A stretch of 64,000 nt of DNA from Afipia sp. GTDB lineage: Bacteria > Pseudomonadota > Alphaproteobacteria > Rhizobiales > Xanthobacteraceae. The DNA lies in assembly GCA_017474385.1 (NCBI GenBank), contig JAFVHU010000046.1:1-64000 (forward strand), read 5' to 3'. Positions 35,093-46,033 of this stretch are shown here, one piece after another (the first letter of the stretch is position 1; each line of letters starts with the position of its first letter). A program made the position numbers and the translations under genes. The notes under the pieces were generated by a model, which saw only the letters and a list, made by a program, of their open reading frames with translations, had not been told where the DNA came from and made no database searches.

Positions 35093-35206
35093 CTGCGTGA
35101 GGTAGCAATTTACGGGGTGTTATTCAATTTTGTTTACCTTGAGGCACTTTACGCCGGTTGGTGGCCGGCACGTTTGGCATGCAAAGAGAATTTTTGGGGG
35201 TTGGGA

Positions 35207-37255
35207 ATGGGCTGGTTCAAAAGCACTCCGGCAAAGCAGAAGACCAATGTCAGCTTTCTCTCCAACCTGCGATTCCGAACCAAGATCATGCTCGGTTTCA
35301 TCACCGTGCTGGGCATCTCCGCGATCAACATGGGCGTCGCCTATTTCGGCTTTGAGCGCATCGCCGAGGGCGTTCAGTCCTATCAAGGCATCGTCGCCGA
35401 GACCGACAGCGCCCGTGACATCGACCGCGAACTCGCGGCGTATCAGCTTCTCGCACGTTATTATGTGACGACCGGCCTTCCCGCCGACGAGGAGGCTGCG
35501 CGCGCCGCCGAGAAGAGTCTCGGCGATGCGATCGAGCGCGCGGCCCGGGTCGCCAGCGCCGGAAACCGGAAGAGCGTTCTCAACCTTTCCGCCAGCTACA
35601 GCGAATTCGCCGGGCTGTTCGGCGAGGTCATCAAGCTCAAGACCGAGAACGCCGCGATCGCGTCGAACCAGTTGCTCCGGATGGGCAACGTGATCCGCTA
35701 CAAGTTTGACGATCTGGCGGATACCGCAATTCTCGCCGGTCTGACGTCGATCCAGCAGAACGCGAAGGAACTGGCGACCCACTCGGCGTCCATCACGTCC
35801 AACATCAGCAACTACGTCCTGCGTCCCGACGCCGCCGTCGCCAACAGCGTCAATGCCCGCATGCAGCTTCTGAAGAACAGCTTCAGCACGCTGACGGCCG
35901 ACGACGCGAAGCTCGCCTCGAAGATTGCGGAGATCACCCAGGAACTCGATGCCTACAAGGTGGCATTTACAAAATTCGTGGAGAACACCGCGAAGATCGC
36001 AGCACTGTCGACGAAGATGAACGAGGCCGCCTCCGCGGTGACGCAGGAGGCCAAGACCATCAAGGACGGTTTGCTCGCACAGCAAAGCCGGCTTGCGAAG
36101 GAATCCGCCGAGGCTGCGCACACCACCGGCACATTCGTGACCATTCTCGGCGGTGGCGGCATCGCGCTCGGCGCGTTCCTCGCATGGATGCTGGGCCGCG
36201 GAATTTCGCGGCCGATGATCGGTATGTGCGATGCGATGCGTCAGCTCGCCGGCGGCAATTTCGATGTCGTCCTGCCGGGTCTCGGCCGCAGGGATGAAAT
36301 CGGCGAGATGGCGGGCGCGGTCGAGGAATTCAAGATGCGCGCCGTCGCCAAGGCGCAGAGCGAGGCGGCGGAACGCGAGGAACATGGCAAGTCCGCCACC
36401 GCAGCGCGTAGCGCCGAGCTTCATCGCTTCGCCGACAATTTCGAAACCGCCGTCGGCGGCATCGTGTCGAGCGCGTCGGCGTCGGCAAGCCAGCTCGAAT
36501 CGTCCGCGACCACCCTGACGCGCACCGTCGAGGCGACCCAGATGCTGTCGGGCAAGGTCGCAGGCGCCTCCGAGGAAGCCTCGTCCAACGTGCAGTCAGT
36601 GGCGGCGGCGACGGAAGAGCTCTCGGCGTCCGTCGTCGAGATCGGCCGTCAGGTTCAGGAGTCGAGCCGCATCGCCGCCGCGGCGGTGTCGCAGGCCGAA
36701 GCAACCGACGCGCGCATCGCCAAGCTGTCGCGCGCGGCGCAGGAAATCGGCGACGTGGTCAAGCTGATTACGGCGATTGCCGAGCAGACCAACCTGCTGG
36801 CGCTGAACGCCACCATCGAGGCGGCGCGGGCGGGCGAGGCGGGACGCGGCTTTGCCGTCGTCGCATCCGAAGTGAAATCGCTGGCAAGCCAGACCGCAAA
36901 GGCGACCGACGAGATTTCGTCGCACATCGCCGGGATGCAGAGCGCCACGCAGGAATCGGTTTTCGCCATCAAGGAAATCGGCCAGACCATCGGCCAGATT
37001 TCAAAGATCGCCGGCAACATCGCCGCCGCCATCGAGCAACAAAGCAACGCGACAACCGAGATCGCCCGCAACGTCCAGAGCGCCGCAGGCGGCACGCTGG
37101 AGATCGCGGAGGGCATCTCCGAGGTCAACCGCGGCGCAAGCGAGACCGGCACGGCGTCGGGCGAAGTGCTGAATTCGGCGCAGACGCTGGCGGTCGAAAG
37201 CACGCGCCTGCGTCAGGAGCTCGATCGCTTCATGGCGAATATCCGCGCGGCGTGA
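35207..37255 (+). CDS. Methyl-accepting chemotaxis protein
   Basis: 682 residues from the ATG with a G-rich upstream site; the frame is open further upstream but no good start is there. Two membrane helices (about residues 27-47 and 309-330) enclose a roughly 260-residue all-helical periplasmic sensor, perhaps of the HBM type. A HAMP domain follows and then the signalling domain with the conserved tip [20 protein letters not shown] from about residue 526. It detects an unknown ligand and signals to CheA/CheW. No che genes lie nearby. Confidence 0.93.
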   Translation: MGWFKSTPAKQKTNVSFLSNLRFRTKIMLGFITVLGISAINMGVAYFGFERIAEGVQSYQGIVAETDSARDIDRELAAYQLLARYYVTTGLPADEEAARAAEKSLGDAIERAARVASAGNRKSVLNLSASYSEFAGLFGEVIKLKTENAAIASNQLLRMGNVIRYKFDDLADTAILAGLTSIQQNAKELATHSASITSNISNYVLRPDAAVANSVNARMQLLKNSFSTLTADDAKLASKIAEITQELDAYKVAFTKFVENTAKIAALSTKMNEAASAVTQEAKTIKDGLLAQQSRLAKESAEAAHTTGTFVTILGGGGIALGAFLAWMLGRGISRPMIGMCDAMRQLAGGNFDVVLPGLGRRDEIGEMAGAVEEFKMRAVAKAQSEAAEREEHGKSATAARSAELHRFADNFETAVGGIVSSASASASQLESSATTLTRTVEATQMLSGKVAGASEEASSNVQSVAAATEELSASVVEIGRQVQESSRIAAAAVSQAEATDARIAKLSRAAQEIGDVVKLITAIAEQTNLLALNATIEAARAGEAGRGFAVVASEVKSLASQTAKATDEISSHIAGMQSATQESVFAIKEIGQTIGQISKIAGNIAAAIEQQSNATTEIARNVQSAAGGTLEIAEGISEVNRGASETGTASGEVLNSAQTLAVESTRLRQELDRFMANIRAA

Positions 37256-37260
37256 TGTCT

Positions 37261-37385
37261 TCCCCAACCTCGCCCCGTTCTTACGGGGAGAGGTCGGATT
37301 GCAAAGCAATCCGGGTGAGGGGCTTTCTTAGCGAGTAAAAATGCCCCTCACCCCACCCCTCCCCCCGCAAGCGGGGAGAGGGAGC
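37261..37385. repeat. Intergenic palindromes of the CTCTCCCCG family, copy 1
   Basis: Hairpins such as CCCCGTTCTTACGGGGAG and CCCCGCAAGCGGGG plus GGATTGCAAAGCAATCC, arranged as a nested inverted structure. Related copies are at 46034-46173 and 55800-55852. It fills the gap between the convergent chemoreceptor and MarR genes. Confidence 0.75.
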
Positions 37386-37438
37386 AAATCGCGGTAATCA
37401 TTCAAATCCATAGCGCGCAGGCACGCGCATATGAAACT

Positions 37439-37918
37439 CTAATACGCATCCTTCTTGGCGCGTGCGTCTTTCGCGGTCTGCACGAGATTGAGCTGCTGCT
37501 CGATCTTGCCGAGCGCGTTTGCGAACTCCTTCCGCTCGGCCGCCGTGAGGCATGACAGGATGTCCTGTTCCTTGCGGAGCAGGCGGGGAATAAGCTCCTC
37601 ATAGAGCGCGTGGCCCTTGCGGGTGAGCTGCAAGGCAAGCTCGCGGCGGTCATCGACATTCTCGACGCGTTCGATCAGTTGCTGTTCCAGCAGGTGGGCG
37701 ACGGCGCGGCTGATGGTCGATTTATGCGTCCGCGTGCAATAGGCGATATATTGCGCCGTGCAGGCGTCATCGCGGAAACCGAGCGTCGCCATCACCCGCC
37801 ATTCGGGAATATCGAGGCCGTAGCGCTCGCTATACTCGCTGGAGAGTTCCGCGCTGACCTCCGCGGCCAGCCGGTTCAGCCGGAACGGCACGAATTTGAA
37901 AAGATCGAGCTTGGTCAA
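37439..37918 (-). CDS. MarR-family transcriptional regulator
   Basis: About 159 residues. The winged-helix region covers EWRVMATLGF, QYIAYCTRTHKSTISRAVAHL (recognition helix) and VENVDDRRELALQLT (wing DDRR motif). The start is uncertain: no ATG lies near the expected N-terminus, so a TTG at 37918 giving TKLDLFKFVPFRL is proposed. It is divergent from the FAD-monooxygenase gene, and a perfect inverted repeat lies between them. It probably represses the monooxygenase/homogentisate operon in the absence of an aromatic acid. Confidence 0.82.
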   Translation of the reverse strand: MTKLDLFKFVPFRLNRLAAEVSAELSSEYSERYGLDIPEWRVMATLGFRDDACTAQYIAYCTRTHKSTISRAVAHLLEQQLIERVENVDDRRELALQLTRKGHALYEELIPRLLRKEQDILSCLTAAERKEFANALGKIEQQLNLVQTAKDARAKKDAY

Positions 37919-37960
37919 GGAAAACGTCCATTTTGGCCAGGGGCGGGTCTGGTCCAGTTG

Positions 37961-37974
37961 GTTGCAGTTGCAAC
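37961..37974. promoter_or_regulatory. Candidate MarR operator
   Basis: Perfect inverted repeat GTTGCA-GT-TGCAAC in the divergent gap between the MarR gene and the monooxygenase gene. Its size and position suit a MarR-type dimer; binding is inferred. Confidence 0.55.
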
Positions 37975-38058
37975 GATAATAGCCTTGGTCTATCCTGATG
38001 GCCAGAGCTTCGTTCAAGAAGCCCGCAACGGGTGAATTAGCCAAATCAGGGACGAGAC

Positions 38059-39681
38059 GTGCCGGTATCACGGATTATTCAGTTCGGCTATCGCCGCCAT
38101 TCCGATCAGGATCGGACGGCGGCGGATGCTGCGCGTCACCCGGTGGTGGTGGTCGGGGCCGGCCCGGTCGGGCTGACGCTGGCGATCGATCTGGCGCAGC
38201 GGGGACACAGCGTTGTGCTGCTCGACGACGCGGATCGCATCGGCGACGGCTCCCGCGCCATCTGCTTCTCGAAACGTTCGCTGGAACTGTGGGACCGTCT
38301 CGGGGTCGGCGAGCGCATGGTGGAGAAGGGCGTGGTCTGGAAGGTCGGCAAGATCTTCCTGAACGACGACATGCTCTACCGGTTCGATCTGTTGCCGGAA
38401 GACGGCCACAAGATGCCGGCCTTCATCAATCTCCAGCAGTATTATGCCGAAGCCTTTCTGGTCGATCGCGTTCAGGAATTGCCGCAGGTCGACCTGCGCT
38501 GGCGAAACAAGGTCGTCGGCCTCGACCAGCGCAACGATCATGTGGTGCTGGCGATCGACACGCCGGACGGGCGCTATCACCTCAAGGCAGATTATGTTGT
38601 CGCCTGTGACGGCGCGCGCTCGGCGCTGCGCGGCTTTGTCGGCGCGGAATTCACCGGTGAGGTGTTCGAGGATCAGTTTCTGATCGCCGACGTCAAGATG
38701 ACCGCGGAATTTCCGACCGAGCGCTGGTTCTGGTTCGATCCGCCGTTCCATTCCGGCCAGTCCGCGCTGCTGCATCGTCAGCCGGATGACGTCTGGCGGA
38801 TCGATCTGCAACTCGGGCCGGATGCCGATCCCGCCGTCGAGCGGCTGCCGGAGAATGTGCGGCCACGGATCGAGCGCATGCTGGGCCATGCGAAGTTCGA
38901 TTTCGAATGGATTTCGATCTACAAGTTCCAGTGCCGCCGCATGCAGCGCTTCGTCCATGAGCGCGTGATCTTCGCCGGCGATTCGGCGCATCAGGTGTCG
39001 CCGTTCGGTGCGCGCGGCGCGAATTCCGGGCTTGAGGACGCGGAAAATGTCGCGTGGAAGCTGTCGCTGATCCTGCGCGGCGATGCGCCGGTGTCGCTGC
39101 TGGGTAGCTACGAGATCGAGCGCAGTGCCGCTGCGGACGAAAATATCCGTGCCTCGACCCGCTCGACCGATTTCATTGCGCCACACTCGAAGCAGGAGCG
39201 CCGGATGCGGCAGGCGGTATTGAGGCTTGCGAAGGAAACCGAATTCGCCAAGCGCATGGTCAACGGCGGTCGTTTGTCGACGCCGTCGATTTATAACTCC
39301 CCGCTGTCGACACCGGACACTGACGTCTGGGCCGCGGGTCCGCGTCCGGGCGCGCAGATGATCGACGCGCCGCTGGCGGCCGCAAGCGGCGAGCCGATCT
39401 ATCTCACTGAGGCTTTCAGGCGGGGCGGCGGGGGCTTTGTCCTGCTGCAATCGGGAACCAATGGCGGCGACCGGCCGGGTTGTCATTCCATCCATATTGG
39501 CGAAAGCGCTCCGCTGCGCGATGCGTCGGGACTGTTTGCGAAGCGGTACGATGCATCCGAGGGCGCAGCCTATCTGCTGCGGCCGGATGGTTATGTCGCG
39601 GCGCGCTTCCGGAAGCCGACGCAAGAGGCTGTGGGAGCCGCCATCGCACGCGCCAGCGCGCAACCAAGGGCCGTGCCATGA
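38059..39681 (+). CDS. FAD-dependent aromatic monooxygenase (MhpA/MhaA-like)
   Basis: 540 residues of the phenol-hydroxylase/PheA-TfdB flavoprotein group. FAD motifs: VVVVGAGPVGLTLAIDLAQR (GxGxxG), CDGARSALRGFVG (DG motif) and FAGDSAHQVSPFGARGANSG (GD motif). A GTG start has AGGGACGAG upstream. It hydroxylates a phenolic ring using NAD(P)H and O2. Because the next genes degrade homogentisate, a likely reaction is conversion of 3-hydroxyphenylacetate to homogentisate, as done by MhaA with a small partner MhaB; this substrate is inferred. Confidence 0.87.
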   Translation: MPVSRIIQFGYRRHSDQDRTAADAARHPVVVVGAGPVGLTLAIDLAQRGHSVVLLDDADRIGDGSRAICFSKRSLELWDRLGVGERMVEKGVVWKVGKIFLNDDMLYRFDLLPEDGHKMPAFINLQQYYAEAFLVDRVQELPQVDLRWRNKVVGLDQRNDHVVLAIDTPDGRYHLKADYVVACDGARSALRGFVGAEFTGEVFEDQFLIADVKMTAEFPTERWFWFDPPFHSGQSALLHRQPDDVWRIDLQLGPDADPAVERLPENVRPRIERMLGHAKFDFEWISIYKFQCRRMQRFVHERVIFAGDSAHQVSPFGARGANSGLEDAENVAWKLSLILRGDAPVSLLGSYEIERSAAADENIRASTRSTDFIAPHSKQERRMRQAVLRLAKETEFAKRMVNGGRLSTPSIYNSPLSTPDTDVWAAGPRPGAQMIDAPLAAASGEPIYLTEAFRRGGGGFVLLQSGTNGGDRPGCHSIHIGESAPLRDASGLFAKRYDASEGAAYLLRPDGYVAARFRKPTQEAVGAAIARASAQPRAVP

Positions 39682-39908
39682 CACTCTCGACGCAATCGAA
39701 TTTCACCGATCCCGACACCGCCTATCGGCTGGTGGTGGAGGCGCATCGCGGCCTCCGCGATGAGGACAGCGTATCGCTGGATACGGCGCTGGTTTTGATT
39801 CTGGCCAATCATATCGGTGATGTTGAGGTGCTGCGCGAAGCGATTGCGCTGGCGAAGCGCCAGCTCGGCCAAAGCGGCAAAACGAATTCAGAAAAGGACG
39901 CAAAATGA
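39678..39908 (+). CDS. Small DUF2783 protein, possible monooxygenase coupling partner
   Basis: 76 residues: NFTDPDTAYRLVVEAHRGL, VSLDTALVLILANHIGDVEVL, IALAKRQLG. It matches the small DUF2783 type found beside FAD monooxygenases. Start and stop overlap both neighbours as ATGA, so translation is coupled to the monooxygenase before it and the MBL protein after it. Equivalent position and size to the small coupling protein of two-component 3-hydroxyphenylacetate 6-hydroxylase; function is inferred from this. Confidence 0.78.
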   Translation: MTLSTQSNFTDPDTAYRLVVEAHRGLRDEDSVSLDTALVLILANHIGDVEVLREAIALAKRQLGQSGKTNSEKDAK

Positions 39909-40861
39909 GCGCAAAGGGTTTCGCCTCGACCGGAGACATGACGGAGAAGAAAATCACTTTCTCCGAAATCGGCCCGGACATCTATGCCTTCACCGCGGAG
40001 GGCGATCCCAATACGGCGGTGATCGTCGGCGACGATGGCTGCATCGTGTTCGACGCGCAGGCGACGCCGGCGATGGCCAAGAGCGTGATCGAGCGCGTCA
40101 AGACCGTAACTGACAAGCCGATCAAATATGTCGTGCTGTCGCATTATCATGCCGTGCGTGTACTCGGCGCGTCGGCCTACAAGGCGCAGGGAATCGTGGC
40201 TTCGTCCGAAACCCAGCGGCTGATCGTCGAGCGCGGCAAGCAGGACTGGGACTCCGAGTACGGCCGGTTTCCACGTCTGTTCCAGGATGCCGAAAGCATT
40301 CCCGGACTGACCTGGCCGACAATCACCTTCGATACCGGCATGACGCTCTATCTCGGCAAGCGCGAGGTGCAACTGATGCATCTCGGCGCGGGTCACACGT
40401 CGGGCGATATCGTGGCCTGGGTGCCTGATGCGCAGGTGATGTGCTCCGGCGACCTGATTGAGTTTCATTCAGCCTGCTATTGCGGCGATGCGCTGCTGCG
40501 CGAGTGGCCGCTGACCCTGAACGAAATCCGCGAGTTCAATCCGAAGGCGGTCGCGCCCGGACGTGGCGACGCGCTGAAGGGCACAGCGACGGTGAACGAG
40601 GCTATCGCCATGACGCGCGACTTCGTCGGCTCCCTGTACGGTGCGGCGGAACTGGCGGTGGCGAAGGGGCGTTCACTCAAGGAGACCATGGCCGCGACCC
40701 GCGAGGTGATGGACCCGAAGTTCTCCTCCTTCGCGATCTACGAACACTGCCTGCCGTTCAATGTCTCGCGCGCCTACGACGAGGCATCCGGGATCGACGA
40801 TCCGGTGATCTGGACCGACAAGCGCGACCGCGAAATGTGGGCTGCTCTGCAAGGAGGATAG
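39905..40861 (+). CDS. MBL-fold hydrolase with altered metal motif
   Basis: 318 residues. The metallo-beta-lactamase fold is visible: [52 protein letters not shown] and [11 protein letters not shown]. The usual HxHxDH motif reads HYHAVR, so the Asp and third His are missing; His in GAGHTSGD and Asp in SGDLIE remain. It could hydrolyse an ester or thioester with a single metal, or act on another substrate. Coupled by ATGA to DUF2783 and 4 bases ahead of hmgA. Confidence 0.85.
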   Translation: MSAKGFASTGDMTEKKITFSEIGPDIYAFTAEGDPNTAVIVGDDGCIVFDAQATPAMAKSVIERVKTVTDKPIKYVVLSHYHAVRVLGASAYKAQGIVASSETQRLIVERGKQDWDSEYGRFPRLFQDAESIPGLTWPTITFDTGMTLYLGKREVQLMHLGAGHTSGDIVAWVPDAQVMCSGDLIEFHSACYCGDALLREWPLTLNEIREFNPKAVAPGRGDALKGTATVNEAIAMTRDFVGSLYGAAELAVAKGRSLKETMAATREVMDPKFSSFAIYEHCLPFNVSRAYDEASGIDDPVIWTDKRDREMWAALQGG

Positions 40862-40865
40862 TGCG

Positions 40866-42212
40866 ATGAACGTCAACACCGCTCCTGGCGCTGTGAATCG
40901 CAACGCCGTCAATGTCACGCCGGGCTATATGTCCGGCTTCGGCAACAGCTTCGAGACCGAGGCGCTGGCCGGCGCCTTGCCCATCGGCCGCAACTCGCCG
41001 CAGCGCTGCGCCTACGGGCTCTATGCCGAGCAACTCTCGGGCTCGCCGTTCACTGCGCCGCGCGGCACCAACGAACGCTCGTGGCTGTATCGCATCCGCC
41101 CGTCGGTGAAGCACTCGGGTCGCTTTACCAAAGTGGATGCGAAGCACTGGCGCACCGCGCCGTGCACCGAATACGACATGCCGATCGCGCAACTGCGCTG
41201 GGACCCGGTGCCGATGCCGAAGGAAGATCAGACCTTCCTGCAAGGCGTCTACACCATGACCACGGCGGGCGACGCCAACACCCAGGCCGGCATGGCGGCG
41301 CACATCTATCTCATCACCAAATCGATGGTGGATCAGCATTTCTACAATGCCGACGGCGAACTGATGTTCGTTCCGCAGGACGGCAACCTGCGCATTGTCA
41401 CCGAGTTCGGCATTATCGACATTGAGCCCGGTGAGATCGCCGTGATCCCGCGCGGCGTCAAATTCCGCGTTGAAATTCCGGGTGGTCCGGCGCGCGGTTA
41501 TCTCTGCGAGAATTATGGTGGCGCGTTCACGCTGCCGGAGCGCGGACCGATTGGTGCGAACTGTCTGGCGAACTCTCGCGATTTCCTGACTCCGGTGGCG
41601 GCCTATGAGGACAAGGAGACGCCGACCGAGTTGTTCGTGAAGTGGGGCGGCTCGCTGTTCGTGACCAAGCTGCCGTATTCGCCCATCGACGTGGTGGCGT
41701 GGCACGGCAACTATGCACCGTACAAGTATGACCTGCGCACGTTCTCGCCGGTCGGCGCCATTGGTTTCGATCATCCCGATCCGTCGATCTTCACCGTGCT
41801 GACCTCGCCGTCGGAAACGGCGGGCACCGCGAATATCGACTTCGTGATCTTCCCGGAGCGCTGGGCCGTGGCGGAGAACACCTTCCGTCCGCCGTGGTAT
41901 CACATGAACATCATGTCGGAGTTCATGGGGCTGATCTACGGCGTCTACGATGCAAAGCCGCAGGGCTTCGTGCCGGGCGGCATCAGCCTGCACAACATGA
42001 TGCTGCCGCACGGGCCGGACCGCGAGGCGTTCGATCACGCCAGCAACGGCGAGCTGAAGCCTGTGAAGCTCACAGGTACCATGGCCTTCATGTTCGAGAC
42101 GCGGTTTCCGCAGCGCGTGACCGAATATGCCGCGACCACCAGCGCGCTGCAGGATGACTACGCCGATTGCTGGCAGGGGCTGGAGCGCCGCTTCGACCCG
42201 TCGAAGCCTTGA
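40866..42212 (+). CDS. hmgA: Homogentisate 1,2-dioxygenase HmgA
   Basis: 448 residues, standard length. Iron ligands match His346 and Glu352 in [15 protein letters not shown] and His382 in [12 protein letters not shown]. It opens the ring of homogentisate to maleylacetoacetate, the central step of tyrosine/phenylalanine catabolism. An AAGGAGG site precedes the ATG. It is within the operon that runs from the monooxygenase to fahA. Confidence 0.97.
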   Translation: MNVNTAPGAVNRNAVNVTPGYMSGFGNSFETEALAGALPIGRNSPQRCAYGLYAEQLSGSPFTAPRGTNERSWLYRIRPSVKHSGRFTKVDAKHWRTAPCTEYDMPIAQLRWDPVPMPKEDQTFLQGVYTMTTAGDANTQAGMAAHIYLITKSMVDQHFYNADGELMFVPQDGNLRIVTEFGIIDIEPGEIAVIPRGVKFRVEIPGGPARGYLCENYGGAFTLPERGPIGANCLANSRDFLTPVAAYEDKETPTELFVKWGGSLFVTKLPYSPIDVVAWHGNYAPYKYDLRTFSPVGAIGFDHPDPSIFTVLTSPSETAGTANIDFVIFPERWAVAENTFRPPWYHMNIMSEFMGLIYGVYDAKPQGFVPGGISLHNMMLPHGPDREAFDHASNGELKPVKLTGTMAFMFETRFPQRVTEYAATTSALQDDYADCWQGLERRFDPSKP

Positions 42213-42222
42213 GCGGTTTCGC

Positions 42223-42861
42223 ATGAGTGACGCTGTTCTTTACGGTTACTTCCGCTCGACGGCGGCCTATCGCGTGCGCATTGCGCTCGGTCTCAAGGGA
42301 CTGAGCGCGGATCACCGCTTCGTCCATCTGCGCAAGGGCGAGCAGACGCAGCCCGCTTATCGCAAGATCAATCCGGCCGGCCTCGTGCCGTACTGGATCG
42401 ACGACGATCTCGAACTGGCGCAGTCGATTGCGATCATCGAATACCTCGATGAGATGCATCCGCAGCCGCCGCTGCTGCCGCCGGACGCGAAGGGGCGGGC
42501 GATTGCCCGCGAGATTGCGCTGGTGGTCGCGAGCGATATTCATCCCATCGGCAACTTACGCGTGCTGAACCGACTGATCGACATGGGCGTCGATGAGGCA
42601 ACGCGCGCGGCGTGGTCGAAGCACTGGATCGAGACCGGCTTCGATGCGGTTGAAGCGCGGCTGGCGCATCTGCCGGGACCGTTCGCGCTTGGCGACAAGC
42701 CGACGCTGGCGGATATCTGCCTTGTGCCGCAGGTCTTCAACGCGCGCCGTTTCGGCGTCGATCTGACACCTTACAAGCGTATCGTGGCGCTGGATGCCGC
42801 CGCTGCAAAACTCGACGCCTTTGCCGCCGCCGAACCGGGCCGCCAGCCCGACGCCGAATAA
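42223..42861 (+). CDS. maiA: Maleylacetoacetate isomerase (zeta-class GST)
   Basis: 212 residues. Zeta-class glutathione-transferase N-terminus YGYFRSTAAYRVRIALGLKG, NPAGLVPYWIDDD and SIAIIEYLDEMHPQPPLLP for the GSH site; GDKPTLADICLVPQVFNARR in the C-terminal domain. It isomerises maleylacetoacetate to fumarylacetoacetate. The ATG lies 10 bases after hmgA and 3 bases before the fahA start. Confidence 0.95.
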   Translation: MSDAVLYGYFRSTAAYRVRIALGLKGLSADHRFVHLRKGEQTQPAYRKINPAGLVPYWIDDDLELAQSIAIIEYLDEMHPQPPLLPPDAKGRAIAREIALVVASDIHPIGNLRVLNRLIDMGVDEATRAAWSKHWIETGFDAVEARLAHLPGPFALGDKPTLADICLVPQVFNARRFGVDLTPYKRIVALDAAAAKLDAFAAAEPGRQPDAE

Positions 42862-42864
42862 CGG

Positions 42865-44145
42865 ATGGATACAATGCACCCCAACGATCCCAAGCTGCGC
42901 TCTTTCATCCAGGTCGATCCCTCGTCGGATTTTCCGATCCAGAACCTGCCCTATGGCGTGTTCTTCACACCGGAGCAGCCGGATCTGCGCGTCGGCGTGG
43001 CCATCGGCGATTTCGTTCTTGATCTTGCGGTGCTGGAAGCGGCGGGCCTGCTGCGCGTGCATGGTGCGACGAATGTCTTCAACAGTCCGTCGCTCAATGC
43101 CTTCATGGCGCTCGGTCCGAAGGTGTGGACCAAGACCCGCGCCCGTATCAGCGAACTGCTGCGGCATGACAATCCGGAACTGCGCGACAATGCGGATCTG
43201 TGCAAACGCGCGCTGGTTCCGCAGAATTTCGCGGACATGCACATGCCGATCGCCGTGCAGGGTTTCACCGACTTCTATTCGTCGAAGGAACACGCCACCA
43301 ATGTCGGCATCATGTTCCGCGGCAAGGACAATGCCTTGATGCCCAACTGGCTGTCGATTCCGATCGGCTACAACGGCCGTGCATCGACCGTCGTGGTGAG
43401 CGGCACGCCGATCCGCCGCCCGCGCGGACAGCTCAAGCCGCCGACGGCGGAGCAACCGACCTTCGGCCCCTGCAAGCGGCTCGATTTCGAACTGGAGATG
43501 GGCGTTGTCATCGGGCAGGCGTCCGCCATGGGCGAGATGCTCACCGAGAAGCAGGCCGAGGAGATGATCTTCGGATTCACGCTGCTGAACGACTGGAGCG
43601 CGCGCGATATCCAGGCGTGGGAGTATGTGCCGCTCGGGCCGTTTCAGGCAAAAGCCTTCGGCACCTCGATCAGCCCGTGGATTGTGACCCGCGAAGCGCT
43701 GGAGCCGTTTCGTGTCAATGGTCCGGCGCAGGACCCAAAGCCGCTGCCGTATTTGCAGCAGAAGGGCGCACACAACTACGATCTGCAACTCGCGGTCGAT
43801 CTCAAGACTGAAGCAATGCAAGAGTCAGCCGCCATCTGCCGCACCAACTTCAAATACATGTACTGGTCGTCGGTGCAGCAGCTCGTTCATCACGCCTCAT
43901 CAGGCTGCGCGATGAATGTCGGCGATCTTTTGGGCTCAGGGACGATCAGCGGCCCCGAGAAGAGCGAGCGCGGCAGCATGCTCGAATTGAGCTGGGGCGG
44001 TACCGAGCCGCTCGATCTCGGCAATGGCGTGCAGCGCTCGTTCCTCGAAGACGGCGACTCGCTGACCATGCGTGGCTGGTGTCAGGGCAACGGCTATCGC
44101 ATCGGCTTCGGTCAGGTCGAGGGGACGATCCTTCCGTCGCTGTAG
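42865..44145 (+). CDS. fahA: Fumarylacetoacetase FahA
   Basis: 426 residues, the length of a full two-domain FAH. N-terminal SH3-like domain (PYGVFFTPEQPDLRVGVAIG) and C-terminal catalytic domain with FTDFYSSKEHATNVGIMFRG, LDFELEMGVVIG, LLNDWSARDIQAWEYVPLGP, and SGTISGPEKSERGSMLEL. It hydrolyses fumarylacetoacetate to fumarate and acetoacetate, the last step of the pathway. Last gene of the operon. Confidence 0.97.
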   Translation: MDTMHPNDPKLRSFIQVDPSSDFPIQNLPYGVFFTPEQPDLRVGVAIGDFVLDLAVLEAAGLLRVHGATNVFNSPSLNAFMALGPKVWTKTRARISELLRHDNPELRDNADLCKRALVPQNFADMHMPIAVQGFTDFYSSKEHATNVGIMFRGKDNALMPNWLSIPIGYNGRASTVVVSGTPIRRPRGQLKPPTAEQPTFGPCKRLDFELEMGVVIGQASAMGEMLTEKQAEEMIFGFTLLNDWSARDIQAWEYVPLGPFQAKAFGTSISPWIVTREALEPFRVNGPAQDPKPLPYLQQKGAHNYDLQLAVDLKTEAMQESAAICRTNFKYMYWSSVQQLVHHASSGCAMNVGDLLGSGTISGPEKSERGSMLELSWGGTEPLDLGNGVQRSFLEDGDSLTMRGWCQGNGYRIGFGQVEGTILPSL

Positions 44146-44174
44146 ACGTTCGATCCGTTTTCAGATTTATCCGC

Positions 44175-44260
44175 CGTCATGCCCGGGCTTGTCCCGGGCA
44201 TCCACGTTCTGGGGATGCTTCTGTTAGACGTGGATGGCCGGGACAAGCCCGGCCATGACG
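44175..44260. repeat. Intergenic palindrome of the CGTCAT-CCGGGC family
   Basis: Begins CGTCATGCCCGGGCTTGTCC and ends GGACAAGCCCGGCCATGACG, with inner ATCCACGT / ACGTGGAT arms. It lies at the convergent junction of fahA and the Lrp gene and may stop transcription from both sides. Relative of 27411-27498. Confidence 0.78.
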
Positions 44261-44275
44261 AGATTGGAAATCGCA

Positions 44276-44755
44276 TTATGAATTTGTGAGCTTCCGTATC
44301 GGCAGCTTGCGCGTGGTCTTCAGGCGGTCGAGCACGATCGACGAGCGCACATGCGCGACGCTCTCATGCGGCATCAGCAAATTGTTGACAATGTCGGACA
44401 GGCTCTTGAGATCGCTCAGCACCACTTTCAGCAGATAGTCAGCGTCGCCGGTCAGCGAATAGGCTTCCTGGATTTCATCCACGCGCCGCATCAGGTCGCG
44501 AAAGCGCTTGGCGTTGTTCGGCGAGTGCGTCGCCAGCGTGATCTGGATGAAGGCCAGCACGTTGAAGCCGAGCGCTTCGCTGGCAAGGTCGGCGTGATAG
44601 CCGGCGATCACCTTCTCGTCTTCCAGCCGCGTGCGGCGGCGTGAGCATTGCGACGCCGACAGACCCGCGAGATCGGCGAGTTGCTGATTGGTCAGGCGGC
44701 CGTCATCCTGAAGCGCGGCGAGGATTTTGAGGTCGAAACCATCCAGCGAAGTCAT
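44276..44755 (-). CDS. Lrp/AsnC-family transcriptional regulator
   Basis: 159 residues from ATG 44755. N-terminal HTH: LDGFDLKILAALQDDGRLTN followed by LADLAGLSASQCSRRRTRLE; C-terminal RAM domain: LGFNVLAFIQITLA, EAYSLTGDADYLLKVVLSDL. It is divergent from hppD and probably regulates it, perhaps in response to tyrosine, phenylalanine or a derivative. Confidence 0.92.
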   Translation of the reverse strand: MTSLDGFDLKILAALQDDGRLTNQQLADLAGLSASQCSRRRTRLEDEKVIAGYHADLASEALGFNVLAFIQITLATHSPNNAKRFRDLMRRVDEIQEAYSLTGDADYLLKVVLSDLKSLSDIVNNLLMPHESVAHVRSSIVLDRLKTTRKLPIRKLTNS

Positions 44756-44771
44756 GCGCGAAAGCCCTCTC

Positions 44772-44830
44772 ATATGCACGATATGTGCACAATTTTGGCA
44801 TATCGCGCCTCATTATGCACGCCTGTTGCA
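44772..44830. promoter_or_regulatory. Clustered TGCA-containing boxes in the lrp-hppD divergent region
   Basis: Four TGCA tetramers (ATATGCAC, ATGTGCAC, TTATGCAC and TTGCATC) and a GCATAT occur within 59 bases, spaced roughly at one to three helical turns, in AT-rich sequence. Lrp-type regulators bind arrays of such degenerate palindromes. Function is inferred from position. Confidence 0.45.
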
Positions 44831-44903
44831 TCAAAAGCGGCTCATGATCGCCTCAAGATCAGCAGGAATCGCCAGCGAAGAAGACTGGCAAGAGGAGATC
44901 GCC

Positions 44904-46028
<1,125 letters not shown>

Positions 46029-46033
46029 ATTTT

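Noticed and set aside
38068-39684. Long minus-strand open frame (538 codons) opposite the FAD monooxygenase
   Set aside because: The plus-strand frame carries all three FAD motifs and is coupled to the next genes; the antisense product has no recognisable domain.
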